Shown piece after piece: positions 9,223-17,414 of a stretch of 64,000 bases of DNA; position 1 is the stretch's first letter, and each line of letters starts with the position of its first letter. A model generated the notes under the pieces. It saw nothing but the letters and a program-made list of their open reading frames with translations, searched no databases and was not told the origin of the DNA. The DNA comes from Caldilineaceae bacterium (GTDB lineage: Bacteria; Chloroflexota; Anaerolineae; Caldilineales; Caldilineaceae). The translations under genes and the position numbers were made by a program. The stretch is from positions 1-64,000 of the forward strand of contig JAHBVH010000046.1 of the NCBI GenBank assembly GCA_019637645.1, read 5' to 3'.

Positions 9223-10753
9223 CATCCCTTGGGGCTTGATAAGTACCATCATAATAGTAGGCCGCTTCATCCACTGTCACCTGGCTTTTGACCGTCAGCC
9301 GCACCGGTGACGGCACCTTCTGAATGACCCCTTTGTCGGCCAACCACTCAAAAATATTGCTCAGTGGCTGGTTTTGGACTTGTTTGTGGAAATAGGTTTC
9401 GATCTCACTAGTCGTGCGGATGCCTTGCGCTTCCTGGAGATAATCGAGCACGGGGCCAAAGAGCAACAGCAGATTTTGATCAAGATATTGGTTGATCAGG
9501 TCGAGCGCTTGCTGAATGGTCGCCTCATCTTTTTTGCCGTGGATCAGATCATGGTAGATCGGGTTGAAGAAGGTTGGGTTGATCTTGGACGCTTGCGGAA
9601 TGACTTCCCGGCTGGTAATCTCCCCTTTGAGCAATACCTCAATCTCCGCTAAATATTTGATCGCATACATGATCCATAAAAAGCTATACGAAATATCCTT
9701 GCGGGTAATGAGCCATTTTTCCGCTTTCGCCAGCGTATATAATACGCCCGAACCCGAAACCATGAGACGCAGTTGCCGATCGCGCGCGCCAACACTTTGG
9801 GCATTGAGATAGAGTTCACGGATCGAATCATCGGTCGTGTAGATCAAGGTGCTCAGCGCAAACGCGGAATGCAGAAAAGTTCCTTGGAGTGCGCCTTCAA
9901 TGCTCGCCCGGAACTTACTCCGTGGCACCAGATCGACATGAATGTTAACGCCATTCTCGACCAAGGCAAAGTGGCGGAGCGGCTTTTCATCGCGCCCAAC
10001 TAACATAATATCAATATCGCTCTTGCGCCAAACCGTGTCATGGGACAAACTGCCATAGAGAATAGCCGCGATGATATAGCGATCTTGTTTTACCTTGGCA
10101 ATAAAGGCATCGAGCGCTTGGTTATAGAGCGCCACCGTTTCGGCAAATTGTTCATTGCGCGAAGGACGTTTCTCTTGTAGGGTATCACGGACCATAGCTT
10201 CCATTCCTTCTCGTAGTTTCTTACGGGCGTCAAAGAGCCGTTTTTTCACGGTGGTAACGGGTACTTCTAAAAAAGTAGCTATCTCGTTTTGCGAATAATC
10301 CCCAACATAGAAGAGCGCGGTGACCATGCGCTCATGTTCGGGCAAGGCGCGAATCGCGGCATAGACGCGAATCTGGCGCTCGACTTGTTCATAGGTGAGG
10401 ACCGGATCCGAATCGCGCGCGGGCAGATCCCAAATCGCATCCAACGAAACCAAGTCCAGCCGTTTGCCACGCGTCAGGCGGTTGCATTGCGTCAGCACAA
10501 TCCGTTTAAACCACCCTGGGAAGGCTTCCGGTTGGCGCAGCTGATCAAGGTTGCGCCAAGCACTGAGAAAGGCTTCTTGGGCCGCATCCTCGGCTAGGTG
10601 AAAATCACCAAGCACGGCATAGGCACAGCCAAACGCGAGATCCTGAAAACGTTGGACCACTTCGGCGAAGGCCAGTTGTTTATCCGCCCGCGCGGTGCGC
10701 TCAGCCGCCGCCCTGGCAATTAATTGGCTAATATCTTGCAAAGATCGATCCAA
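9215..10753 (-). CDS. ECF-type sigma factor fused to a nucleotidyltransferase domain
   Basis: This minus-strand protein joins two activities. Positions below count from a TTG at 10921, the longest frame (568 residues). Residues 84-150 match sigma70 region 2 (EDAAQEAFLSAWRNLD, then GWFKRIVLTQCNR). Residues 183-240 match region 4 with a helix-turn-helix (YSQNEIATFLEVPVTTVKKRL). Residues 280-335 form a Pol-beta-type nucleotidyltransferase: ILYGSLS, then SDIDIMLV (D302, D304) and a third acid D330. A helical region and a winged-helix-like tail (about 505-560) follow. No ATG lies near the N-terminus; I prefer the TTG at 10753 because GGAG precedes it by 10 bases. No anti-sigma gene is adjacent. 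The fusion implies transcription control linked to nucleotide transfer or sensing; the substrate is unknown. Confidence 0.82.
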   Translation of the reverse strand: MDRSLQDISQLIARAAAERTARADKQLAFAEVVQRFQDLAFGCAYAVLGDFHLAEDAAQEAFLSAWRNLDQLRQPEAFPGWFKRIVLTQCNRLTRGKRLDLVSLDAIWDLPARDSDPVLTYEQVERQIRVYAAIRALPEHERMVTALFYVGDYSQNEIATFLEVPVTTVKKRLFDARKKLREGMEAMVRDTLQEKRPSRNEQFAETVALYNQALDAFIAKVKQDRYIIAAILYGSLSHDTVWRKSDIDIMLVGRDEKPLRHFALVENGVNIHVDLVPRSKFRASIEGALQGTFLHSAFALSTLIYTTDDSIRELYLNAQSVGARDRQLRLMVSGSGVLYTLAKAEKWLITRKDISYSFLWIMYAIKYLAEIEVLLKGEITSREVIPQASKINPTFFNPIYHDLIHGKKDEATIQQALDLINQYLDQNLLLLFGPVLDYLQEAQGIRTTSEIETYFHKQVQNQPLSNIFEWLADKGVIQKVPSPVRLTVKSQVTVDEAAYYYDGTYQAPRDGQ

Positions 10754-11043
10754 TCTACGGTTACTCCGCCTGGTTATAGGTGCATTCTTACCACCGGCGA
10801 GCCTGCTTTGGTTTGTTCTGTCCTGCTTGACAAGCTTGTTATCATCAAGAGCCAATTTCCTACGCAAAGGATACCAACAAGGATGTAGAAACTGTTCGGC
10901 GCTAGGCAAGACAAACCACAACGCCTAACAATAATCAAAGCTGACATAAATAAAACGCAAAGATACAGAAATAACTAAAGAGCTACTGTAAAGCGAACTC
11001 TATTTTTACCAAAACTACCCGCCATCTTGTCAGGAAAATGCTA

Positions 11044-11072
11044 TTGCTAGTCCTTGGTTACTATGTTATACT
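11044..11072 (+). promoter_or_regulatory. Good promoter without an adjacent gene
   Basis: TTGCTA (11044-11049), a 17-base spacer and TATACT (11067-11072) form a good sigma70-like promoter. No open frame starts nearby; the next plausible start is over 1 kb downstream. It may drive a non-coding RNA or a long leader. Confidence 0.6.
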
Positions 11073-11078
11073 GGAAAA

Positions 11079-11180
11079 CGGAGAAGTTGTTGTGTGACTT
11101 GATGAAGTGATAGGTCAGTTACCAGTACCAGCGATGGAGCACACAACCATAGGAAAATCGGCGCATTTGCGTTATTTTTC
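11079..11180 (+). ncRNA. Candidate small RNA
   Basis: Downstream of the 11044 promoter the sequence GTTGTGTG (11089-11096) can pair with CACACAAC (11140-11147), enclosing a 43-base loop. A short CGCA/TGCG hairpin followed by TTATTTTT (11172-11179) resembles a weak terminator. I recognise no RNA family; the call rests only on promoter, stem and T-rich end. Confidence 0.3.
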
Positions 11181-11522
11181 TCGGAAAGAAATAGGTGTAT
11201 TTACATTGATGATTCATCAGCGACACCAACGTTGGCCTAAATCCATCCTCTCTTCAACCTGATCCTTCAAACGGGTCTTATATTTTGTCATAGTCTAAGA
11301 CAGTGAGTCTAAGGCAGTGTCACACCGCTGTGTCACCACGCTTTCTTCCCATATTCATTGAGATCCTCCCTCATGCTCATGATTTACCCTATTTCTGTTT
11401 TAATGCACCTGCTAGGTAGGAAACCGTGACTGCGCCAAGCGCTGCTAGAGGGTGGCGGTTTGCCTATCACCCAATGGGCGGAGAGTGTGCCCTTGTGTCG
11501 ATGAAATGGGTGGGGTGACCAG

Positions 11523-11555
11523 AGCGCTGATAGGTTTTCACAACCGGTCAGCGCT
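11523..11555. repeat. Dispersed palindrome with adjoining GCGTTACG module (minus orientation)
   Basis: Arms AGCGCTGA (11523-11530) and TCAGCGCT (11548-11555) flank AGGTTTT-like inner bases. Reading the minus strand, GCGTTACGG (11573-11565) precedes it, the same order seen in other copies of this family. Confidence 0.6.
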
Positions 11556-11583
11556 TGTCCAAGTCCGTAACGCATAGAAAAAT

Positions 11584-11616
11584 ATGAGGCACTCGAAAAT
11601 TTTTCGAGTGCCTCAT
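11584..11616. repeat. Perfect long palindrome
   Basis: ATGAGGCACTCG (11584-11595) pairs perfectly with 11605-11616, and the central A4 and T4 can extend the stem to 16 bp around a single base. It sits in the gene-poor stretch and could terminate transcription in either direction. Confidence 0.65.
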
Positions 11617-11628
11617 CAAGGCATCTTC

Positions 11629-11670
11629 TCGCGTTCCTGCCTGCGCTGGCAACGACCGACAGGAACGCGA
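11629..11670. repeat. Inverted repeat
   Basis: TCGCGTTCCTG (11629-11639) is repeated in inverted form at 11660-11670 around a 20-base loop, a perfect 11-bp stem directly after the preceding palindrome. Confidence 0.6.
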
Positions 11671-12162
11671 GCTGTATAAAACCTTTGCACAACAGTGCAA
11701 GGGCGGTTTTATATACCTTTTTTTATTATATCTACTTTTTTTTCACATCGCAAGTCAGACAAAAATTGCGGCAATATAGCATGTTCCCAAAACAGACAAT
11801 CCAAGCAAATCGTAAATTGTCCAAAAATGTTGGCTAGGCCCATCATCCAACCAAGGCCCAAATTTTCGCCGTATTTCTGCATCATCAACCCCTGATTGCT
11901 CTGGAAAGTAGGGTGAAAACACTATGCTGACGGGCATAACGGATCTTGACAATTATTGTCAGGAGATTGAATCATTTACAACACCCATTTAATGGTACAG
12001 TTGACCCAGCTTGTCGCTTATACAGTAGGCCGCCTAACAACATAGGCCGCGCAGCAGCTTTGTTTGGGATCGCGTGGAATCGGTACGGCGCACATTCCAC
12101 GTAGGCTAACCAGCCGTTTCAAGCGCTAACGGGGATAAAGTGCGTAGCATAAAGTGGTCTCG

Positions 12163-12579
12163 ATGAAAACGATTTTGAGTCCAAAAGAGCAGCCGCAACG
12201 ACGCGGCTTGCTGAGCTTACCAGGCGAGCAAGCGCGCGATTGGCGTTGGGGGCGCATCTGCCTACTGGTAGCCTTGATCTTGCTGCTGTCCATGTTGTTG
12301 CCAGCCGACCCACCACCGGAGAGCCATACCCCCAAGCAGCCAAGGGCACAGGTGGATGATTCTTATCGCGATACAGGAATAGCAAGACTTGCAACAGCGC
12401 TAAAGACAACCGAGCATGCGCGCACGCGGGTCAACGCCCGCCATAACGACAACCGTCGCGCTGGGTTACTCATTGGATCCAGTGACGTTGCTGCTGATTC
12501 CAACTGGCATTATTCAAGGGGAAAGATCGCCAGCCCGATCAGCCAACCGCGCAATGCGGCCCATCTAGCTACCCTTTAG
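12163..12579 (+). CDS. Hypothetical single-pass membrane protein (doubtful)
   Basis: An open frame of 138 residues from the ATG at 12163 (a GTG at 12154 is in frame). It shows a basic N-terminus, one clear hydrophobic segment at about residues 31-47 (CLLVALILLLSMLLP) followed by a proline-rich linker, and a polar Arg/Asn/Ser-rich tail. I recognise no family. The ribosome site is poor (AAGTGG). In favour are the membrane segment with the positive-inside pattern and a terminator-like hairpin 40 bases after the stop; against are the unusual composition and the gene-poor context. It could be a degraded gene at the edge of the EPS island. Confidence 0.4.
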   Translation: MKTILSPKEQPQRRGLLSLPGEQARDWRWGRICLLVALILLLSMLLPADPPPESHTPKQPRAQVDDSYRDTGIARLATALKTTEHARTRVNARHNDNRRAGLLIGSSDVAADSNWHYSRGKIASPISQPRNAAHLATL

Positions 12580-12618
12580 TGGCCTACGGAGCAAAAAGCC
12601 ACGGATAGCAGTTGGGGT

Positions 12619-12643
12619 GCAGCACTAGTTTCACTGGTGCTGC
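12619..12643 (+). terminator. Hairpin after the small hypothetical gene
   Basis: GCAGCACTAG pairs with CTGGTGCTGC (one G-U pair) around a 5-base loop, followed by TTTCATCATTTC. It resembles a modest rho-independent terminator. Confidence 0.45.
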
Positions 12644-12827
12644 TTTCATCATTTCTGTGTTTGGGCGAAGGATTGCTTTGTCATTATTTATATTCTTGAG
12701 GTTGTACGAAAGGTAGGCGTTACGCTTTTGGGCAAGCTCGATCAGAGCTGGCAAAGCGGACAGCGCACTGGCCGTATCGATCAACGGCGTAACCACTACC
12801 AGGGTTGGATGAGGAGAAAGAGAAAAT

Positions 12828-13952
12828 ATGGTACGTCTACTAATACTACGTCTCTTAGAAAGCTATTTTCGCCACCGTTGGCTCTATCTGCTGCCTTGCC
12901 TGCTGATGGCAGGCGCAGCGTATGGGTATCTTACCCTGCAACCAGCCAACTACATTGCGCGAGGCACAATTTATGTACAAGACAAAACCCTGCTGGCCGC
13001 CTTAACCGCCAGTGGGAATGAGGGCTTCACTTGGGTCACACCAGCACAGATCACCGTTGGGGAGTTAACAGAATTGCTGAATACACAGGCCTTCCTGCGC
13101 GCGATTATCAAAGAGAGCGATCTGGAAGTTCGGGTAACAAATAACCCCGAGACCCTGGAAGATACCATTAAGGAAGTGCGCAAAGCCCTATGGACCCAAA
13201 CGTTGGGCGACAATCTAGTTTCGATCAGCGCCGCGCATGAAATGCCGCGCGTTGCCCACCAGATCGTAGCCGCAGCCATTGAGACCTATATTTCTTGGAA
13301 AACCAATCTTTCCCGCAGCGATAGCGTTGCGGCGCAAACTTTCTTTGCGGATCTGATCAAAACTTATGAAGCAGATGTGGAACCAGCGCGTGCCGAGCTA
13401 AACACCTATCTCCAAGCTCACCCACGCCCCGTACGCGGCGAACGGACAGAGCAAGAAGAAGCGGAAATTGCGCGCCTGCAAGGCGCAGTGAATCGCGCCG
13501 AAGAACGCCTACAACGCGCCCAGAATCAAGAAGAGAGCGCACGGTTGGCGCGTGTACAAGCCGAAAGCGATGTGCGTCAATCGTATTCGATGGTAGATGC
13601 CCCGATGCGCCCCTTGCTCCCCGAGCGTGCCTTGAAGACGCTTTTGCTGACCTTCATGATCTTTATGATCGGCGGCTTTATCCTGACCGCGGTTGGGGTT
13701 GCAACTGGAGCCCTGTTGGATCAGAGCTTCCGCTTCCCTGTCGAAGTCAGCAATACGCTCGACCTGCCTATCCTTGCAACCGTGCCTATCAGCCGGATCG
13801 AGACCTTGGAAAGAGTCACGCAGCCGATTGGAGAGGAGCGAAAAGCCCTTTATACCAATCCCGTTACCAAGGCGCTACGGCCAGCCACACTGAACCCAGC
13901 CCCAACACCTTTGTTGAGTAGCCAAGCCAACCAGCAGCAGATCTTTGGCTAA
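12828..13952 (+). CDS. Wzz-like polysaccharide chain-length protein (copy A)
   Basis: A 374-residue polysaccharide co-polymerase of the Wzz/chain-length-determinant type, which sets the modal length of Wzy-made polymers at the inner membrane. It has TM1 at about 17-36, a periplasmic domain with a predicted coiled coil at about 205-250, the proline-rich segment VDAPMRPLLPE before TM2 (about 270-292), and an 80-residue cytoplasmic tail ending in QQIFG. The start ATG follows GAGGAGAAAG. A paralogue (copy B) lies at 29005, sharing the N-terminal block ESYFRHRWLYLLP and the C-terminal IFG. The kinase domain found in fused BY-kinases is absent; a separate degenerate kinase-like protein is encoded at 31999. 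It opens the EPS island. Confidence 0.85.
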   Translation: MVRLLILRLLESYFRHRWLYLLPCLLMAGAAYGYLTLQPANYIARGTIYVQDKTLLAALTASGNEGFTWVTPAQITVGELTELLNTQAFLRAIIKESDLEVRVTNNPETLEDTIKEVRKALWTQTLGDNLVSISAAHEMPRVAHQIVAAAIETYISWKTNLSRSDSVAAQTFFADLIKTYEADVEPARAELNTYLQAHPRPVRGERTEQEEAEIARLQGAVNRAEERLQRAQNQEESARLARVQAESDVRQSYSMVDAPMRPLLPERALKTLLLTFMIFMIGGFILTAVGVATGALLDQSFRFPVEVSNTLDLPILATVPISRIETLERVTQPIGEERKALYTNPVTKALRPATLNPAPTPLLSSQANQQQIFG

Positions 13953-14068
13953 CCTGAAAATCTATTGTCGACCAAACCACCGATTGCGTCACCGACGCCA
14001 TACAACACAAACGCCGATAGATAGGCGTAGCAGCTGGTAGTTTGTTGGATGAGCACAGAGAGACAAGC

Positions 14069-15280
14069 ATGTACGAAAGTATGAAACAAGCGAACTCACG
14101 GTGGGCTGGCCCCCGGCCCACGCCTCCCACCCAGCAAAATACGTCGGCTTTGCAGACAAGCCAATATGACCTATCCACTAAACCGATCCACACAACGTTT
14201 GTGATGGAGCAGCATTTAGGTCACGCCACTTTCTATCAAAATCTGCGCCGCTGCCTCCAAAATGAAGCAGCCTTACACGCGCGTTGGGTAGAAGTCACCT
14301 ATCAGGATCACAGTCTTTGGTCAAAAGCGACGGCCTTTCTCTCCAACCACCATCAGGGGATTTTAGCCGGTCAGCGGCAAGTATTGGCGGGGCTCTATCA
14401 ACAACCCGATGATGTTGTCTTTTTTAATACCCAGGTGCCAGCAGCCTTGGTTAGCCATGCCCTCCGTCGGCGGCCCTACGTCCTCTGCACCGATATTACG
14501 CCGATCCAATATGATCGCATGGCCGCGGCCTATCACCATCAGCCCGACCGCAATCCACTAATGAAGACGATCAAACATCAACTCAATCGTCAGCTCTTTC
14601 GCCGGGCGACGCATTGGGTGCCGTGGTCGCAATGGGTACGGAAGTCGCTCATCGAAGATTACGATGTTGCACCGGAACGTATTACGGTGGTTCCCCCAGG
14701 GGTGGACATTGTGCAATGGCAACCCCAGCAGCATACGCAGTCGGGGGGTCCCACCCAAATCCTCTTTGTTGGTGGCGACTTTTATCGCAAAGGTGGCGAA
14801 TTGCTCCTAGAAGCCTTTCGCGCTTTGCCAGCCGGCAGTGCGGAATTGGTCTTGGTCACACGCTCACCCATCCAAGGGGGAGAAGGGGTCACCGTGCGGC
14901 AGGATCTACAGCCCAATTCGCCGGAACTCATTGCGCTCTACCAACGCAGTGATCTTTTTGTTCTGCCCACCAAAGCGGAAGCCTTTGGCATTGCCGCTGC
15001 CGAAGCCGCCGCCGTTGGCCTTCCCGTCATTGCGACCAACATTGGGGGCGTTAGCGATATTGTACGGCATCAGCAAACTGGGCTGCTCATGCAAAGCTAC
15101 ACGGTTGAACACTTACGGTCACTGCTCGAGCGCTTAATTGAAAACAGTGAGCAGCGCCTAGCCATGGGGCGAGCCGCGCGACAACATGTAGAGACCCATT
15201 TTGACGCCCAGAAAAATGCGCGGCGTATTCTTGATCTGCTTGTGCAGAGCGGACAACACCAATCGGATAGCAGCCCATAG
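14069..15280 (+). CDS. Glycosyltransferase family 4 (copy A)
   Basis: A 403-residue retaining GT-B glycosyltransferase of the GT4 type. The C-terminal half has the typical nucleotide-sugar site: PPGVDIVQWQP, ILFVGGDFYRKGGELLLEAF and the E-x7-E region KAEAFGIAAAEAAAVGLPVIAT, followed by a GGVSDIV segment. The start at 14069 is preferred over an in-frame TTG at 14042 because AGAGAGAC lies upstream of it. It is closely related in layout to the GT4 at 40791; both carry a VFFNTQVPA/LFIHTQVPA motif and a DxTPxQYD motif in the N-terminal acceptor domain, which suggests paralogy. Donor and acceptor sugars cannot be read from sequence. Confidence 0.88.
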   Translation: MYESMKQANSRWAGPRPTPPTQQNTSALQTSQYDLSTKPIHTTFVMEQHLGHATFYQNLRRCLQNEAALHARWVEVTYQDHSLWSKATAFLSNHHQGILAGQRQVLAGLYQQPDDVVFFNTQVPAALVSHALRRRPYVLCTDITPIQYDRMAAAYHHQPDRNPLMKTIKHQLNRQLFRRATHWVPWSQWVRKSLIEDYDVAPERITVVPPGVDIVQWQPQQHTQSGGPTQILFVGGDFYRKGGELLLEAFRALPAGSAELVLVTRSPIQGGEGVTVRQDLQPNSPELIALYQRSDLFVLPTKAEAFGIAAAEAAAVGLPVIATNIGGVSDIVRHQQTGLLMQSYTVEHLRSLLERLIENSEQRLAMGRAARQHVETHFDAQKNARRILDLLVQSGQHQSDSSP

Positions 15281-15362
15281 CCCATCGCATTGGCTGCCAC
15301 CACAACGGCCTAGCGGCCACGCTTCCACCACGGAAGCGCGTTCTGATGAAGGAAAGGTATTC

Positions 15363-17147
15363 ATGCAGGCTTTTCTCCTCGCTACCGGCGAAGGGAACAA
15401 ACTGACACCACTATCGACGACCCTTGCAACACCGATGTTGCCGATTGCCAACCGTCCTGTCATGGCGTATAGCGTTGAGCTCCTCGCGCGCGCAGGCGTA
15501 CAGGAGAGTTTTGTCAGTTTGTATCAATTCCCCGCAAGCATTGAAAACTATTTCGGCAACGGCGAACGGTGGAATCTCCAACTTCATTATCTTTTACAGC
15601 GTCAACCTTGGGGAGATGCCGGTGCGCTGAAACGCATGGCAGCCACCCGCAATGAGACCATCTTGCTCCTGCCCGCCGATGCACTCATTGATCTGGATCT
15701 GTCCGCGGCGCTGGCCTTTCATCGGCAGCACGGTGGCGCGGCAACCGCGATTGTAAGCCGCCATCACGCGGCGGCCGCGATTGTAAGCCCCCCGGCCAGG
15801 CCCCTGCTGCAACTGACCCCACAAGGCCACATTCAGCTGCCGACCGGAGCACACCATGCGTCGGCCAACCAGGACGATTTAGCGAGCTATACCGCGACGG
15901 GTGCCTATCTCCTGGAGCCCCAGGCACTTGCGCATATTCCCACCGGCATCGCTTTTACCATCCAGCCCCAGTTGCTCGCGGCTTTGGCACAGGCCGGTGA
16001 GGCCACCTATGGCTATGTCATGGCTGGCTATTGGAATCCTTTGCAGACCTTTGCCGATCTACAAGCGGCCCAAACGGCTTATCTACAAGGGCTGATCGGC
16101 TTGGGGCAGTTGGAGCAACCGCAGACGTTGCGGTATCTCTTTGCCGAAGGGTACGAAGTTCGCCCAGGGGTTTGGTGTGGTCCCAACAGCACCATTCATC
16201 CGACAGCGCGCCTAACGCCGCCAGTCTATGTGGGTGCCTATAGCCGGATCGAACGCGACGTGGAATTGGGTCCCCAGGTCGTCATTGGCGATCGTACCAT
16301 TGTGGATGAAGGGGCGACCTTGCGCGAGAGCACCGTGCTAGCGGATAGCTATGTGGGGCGCTTTCTGCATGTCGATCAACGTCTCATTCATCAAGAGCTG
16401 CTGATCGATGTACAAAGTGGGCAATATCTTCAAATTATCGATCCTTTCTGGCTGGCAGAAAACGATACTCAGTTGGCGTCGCGTGTGCTCAAGCAGGTTG
16501 CCGAACGCGCCTTGGCCAGCCTGCTCCTGCTCCTCGCGCTGCCGCTAGTGCTCCTTTTGGGCTTGCTGGTTGGAATCGCGACAGGTCAATGGCCCTTGGT
16601 CCGCCATACCTATGTGGGCAGCCGCCCCCACCGCGGCAAAGCGCAGCGGACAACATCGCCCCAAACACTGACCCTTTTTCGCTTGCGGACCCGAACCGAG
16701 CCGCATACCCCTTCGGCCTTGGAACGCTGGCTAGAAGCCAGTGAGCTACACCGTCTACCCGAACTCTGGCAGGTGGTCTGTGGCGAGTTAGGCTTGGTGG
16801 GTGTCAAACCCCTTACGCCAGAAGAAGCCAACCAAGTCACCGAAAGCTGGCAACAGAAACGGTACGATGCACCGGCTGGCTTTACAGGTCTATGGTACAC
16901 CGCGACGGTTCACCCAGCCAGCTTTGAGGAGATTTGCATCCTCGATACCTATTACGCGGCGACTCATACTTGGTCGCACAAATTCCAGCAGTTGCTTTAT
17001 ACCCCCCGCGCTTGGTGGCGGCATCTGCAAACCAGACGCGCCGTCCCGTCAACCGCGGCTTCAACAGCGAAAGCGGCTAGCGCCTATGGCCCCCTGCTCC
17101 ATCCACCGATTGGGGAAACAGCCGCCCGTAACTCGCGCATTCACTAG
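15363..17147 (+). CDS. Fused sugar-nucleotidyltransferase-like / beta-helix / degenerate phosphoglycosyltransferase protein
   Basis: A 594-residue three-part protein. Residues 1-240 resemble sugar-1-phosphate nucleotidyltransferases (GDP-mannose or glucose type), but the signature is altered: LATGEGNKLTPL instead of G-x-G-T-R-L, and ATPMLPI where the catalytic P-K-P lysine is expected. Residues 266-345 form a left-handed beta-helix of hexapeptide repeats. A membrane segment (384-406) leads to a domain like bacterial sugar transferases (PglC/WcaJ), with LPELWQVVCGELGLVG and GFTGLWYTATVHPASFEE. There the catalytic Asp-Glu of IDELPQ is replaced by H463-R464, and GPRP is GVKP. It is probably not a working enzyme in either role; scaffold or regulator is inferred. 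The start follows GAAGGAAAG. A shorter paralogue lies at 47117. Confidence 0.75.
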   Translation: MQAFLLATGEGNKLTPLSTTLATPMLPIANRPVMAYSVELLARAGVQESFVSLYQFPASIENYFGNGERWNLQLHYLLQRQPWGDAGALKRMAATRNETILLLPADALIDLDLSAALAFHRQHGGAATAIVSRHHAAAAIVSPPARPLLQLTPQGHIQLPTGAHHASANQDDLASYTATGAYLLEPQALAHIPTGIAFTIQPQLLAALAQAGEATYGYVMAGYWNPLQTFADLQAAQTAYLQGLIGLGQLEQPQTLRYLFAEGYEVRPGVWCGPNSTIHPTARLTPPVYVGAYSRIERDVELGPQVVIGDRTIVDEGATLRESTVLADSYVGRFLHVDQRLIHQELLIDVQSGQYLQIIDPFWLAENDTQLASRVLKQVAERALASLLLLLALPLVLLLGLLVGIATGQWPLVRHTYVGSRPHRGKAQRTTSPQTLTLFRLRTRTEPHTPSALERWLEASELHRLPELWQVVCGELGLVGVKPLTPEEANQVTESWQQKRYDAPAGFTGLWYTATVHPASFEEICILDTYYAATHTWSHKFQQLLYTPRAWWRHLQTRRAVPSTAASTAKAASAYGPLLHPPIGETAARNSRIH

Positions 17148-17243
17148 TACCGACGTACACAGCACGCCGGTTCCCTAGAGAGGTCCGAGAAGAGTCACAC
17201 CTGAGTATAGGGGAGCCCGCCCGCTTGGTGCGACTTTTTAGAG

Positions 17244-17308
17244 GGTAGGCGTTACGCAGTTGGCGAAGCAACAAGAGAGCGGACAGGTTTTCCAAAGCTG
17301 TCCGCTCT
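17244..17308. repeat. GCGTTACGC module plus palindrome (plus orientation)
   Basis: GGTAGGCGTTACGC (17244-17257) followed by AGTTGGC is placed 18 bases ahead of a perfect 11-bp stem, AGAGCGGACAG (17276-17286) with 17298-17308. It lies in the gap between the fused protein and the phosphatase gene and probably ends the upstream transcript. Confidence 0.65.
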
Positions 17309-17414
17309 GGTTCAACTGCATAATGCCTAAAGGAGTTTATCTATCCGGCGTTTTATCAGCGACAAGTTCACTGAATTCATGGCTACCATCGTTCAATCGC
17401 AGTGAGGATCGTCT

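Larger units (their letters stand above)
10922..12162. other. Gene-poor, hairpin-rich stretch
   Basis: About 1.2 kb without a convincing coding region. Open frames here are short, lack ribosome sites and show no recognisable protein pattern. The stretch holds a good promoter (11044-11072), several strong inverted repeats (listed separately), a duplicated motif GTCTAAGRCAGTG near 11285-11315, and a short operator-like palindrome TGACAAT-T-ATTGTCA at 11947-11961. It separates the sigma-factor gene from the EPS island. Confidence 0.6.

Noticed and set aside
11384..11692. A 102-codon minus-strand frame in the gene-poor stretch
   Set aside because: It overlaps three palindromes and shows no protein-like pattern.
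12580..12827. JUMPstart/ops-type element ahead of the EPS island
   Set aside because: I looked for a GGCGGTAG-type ops core in the leader and found no convincing match.
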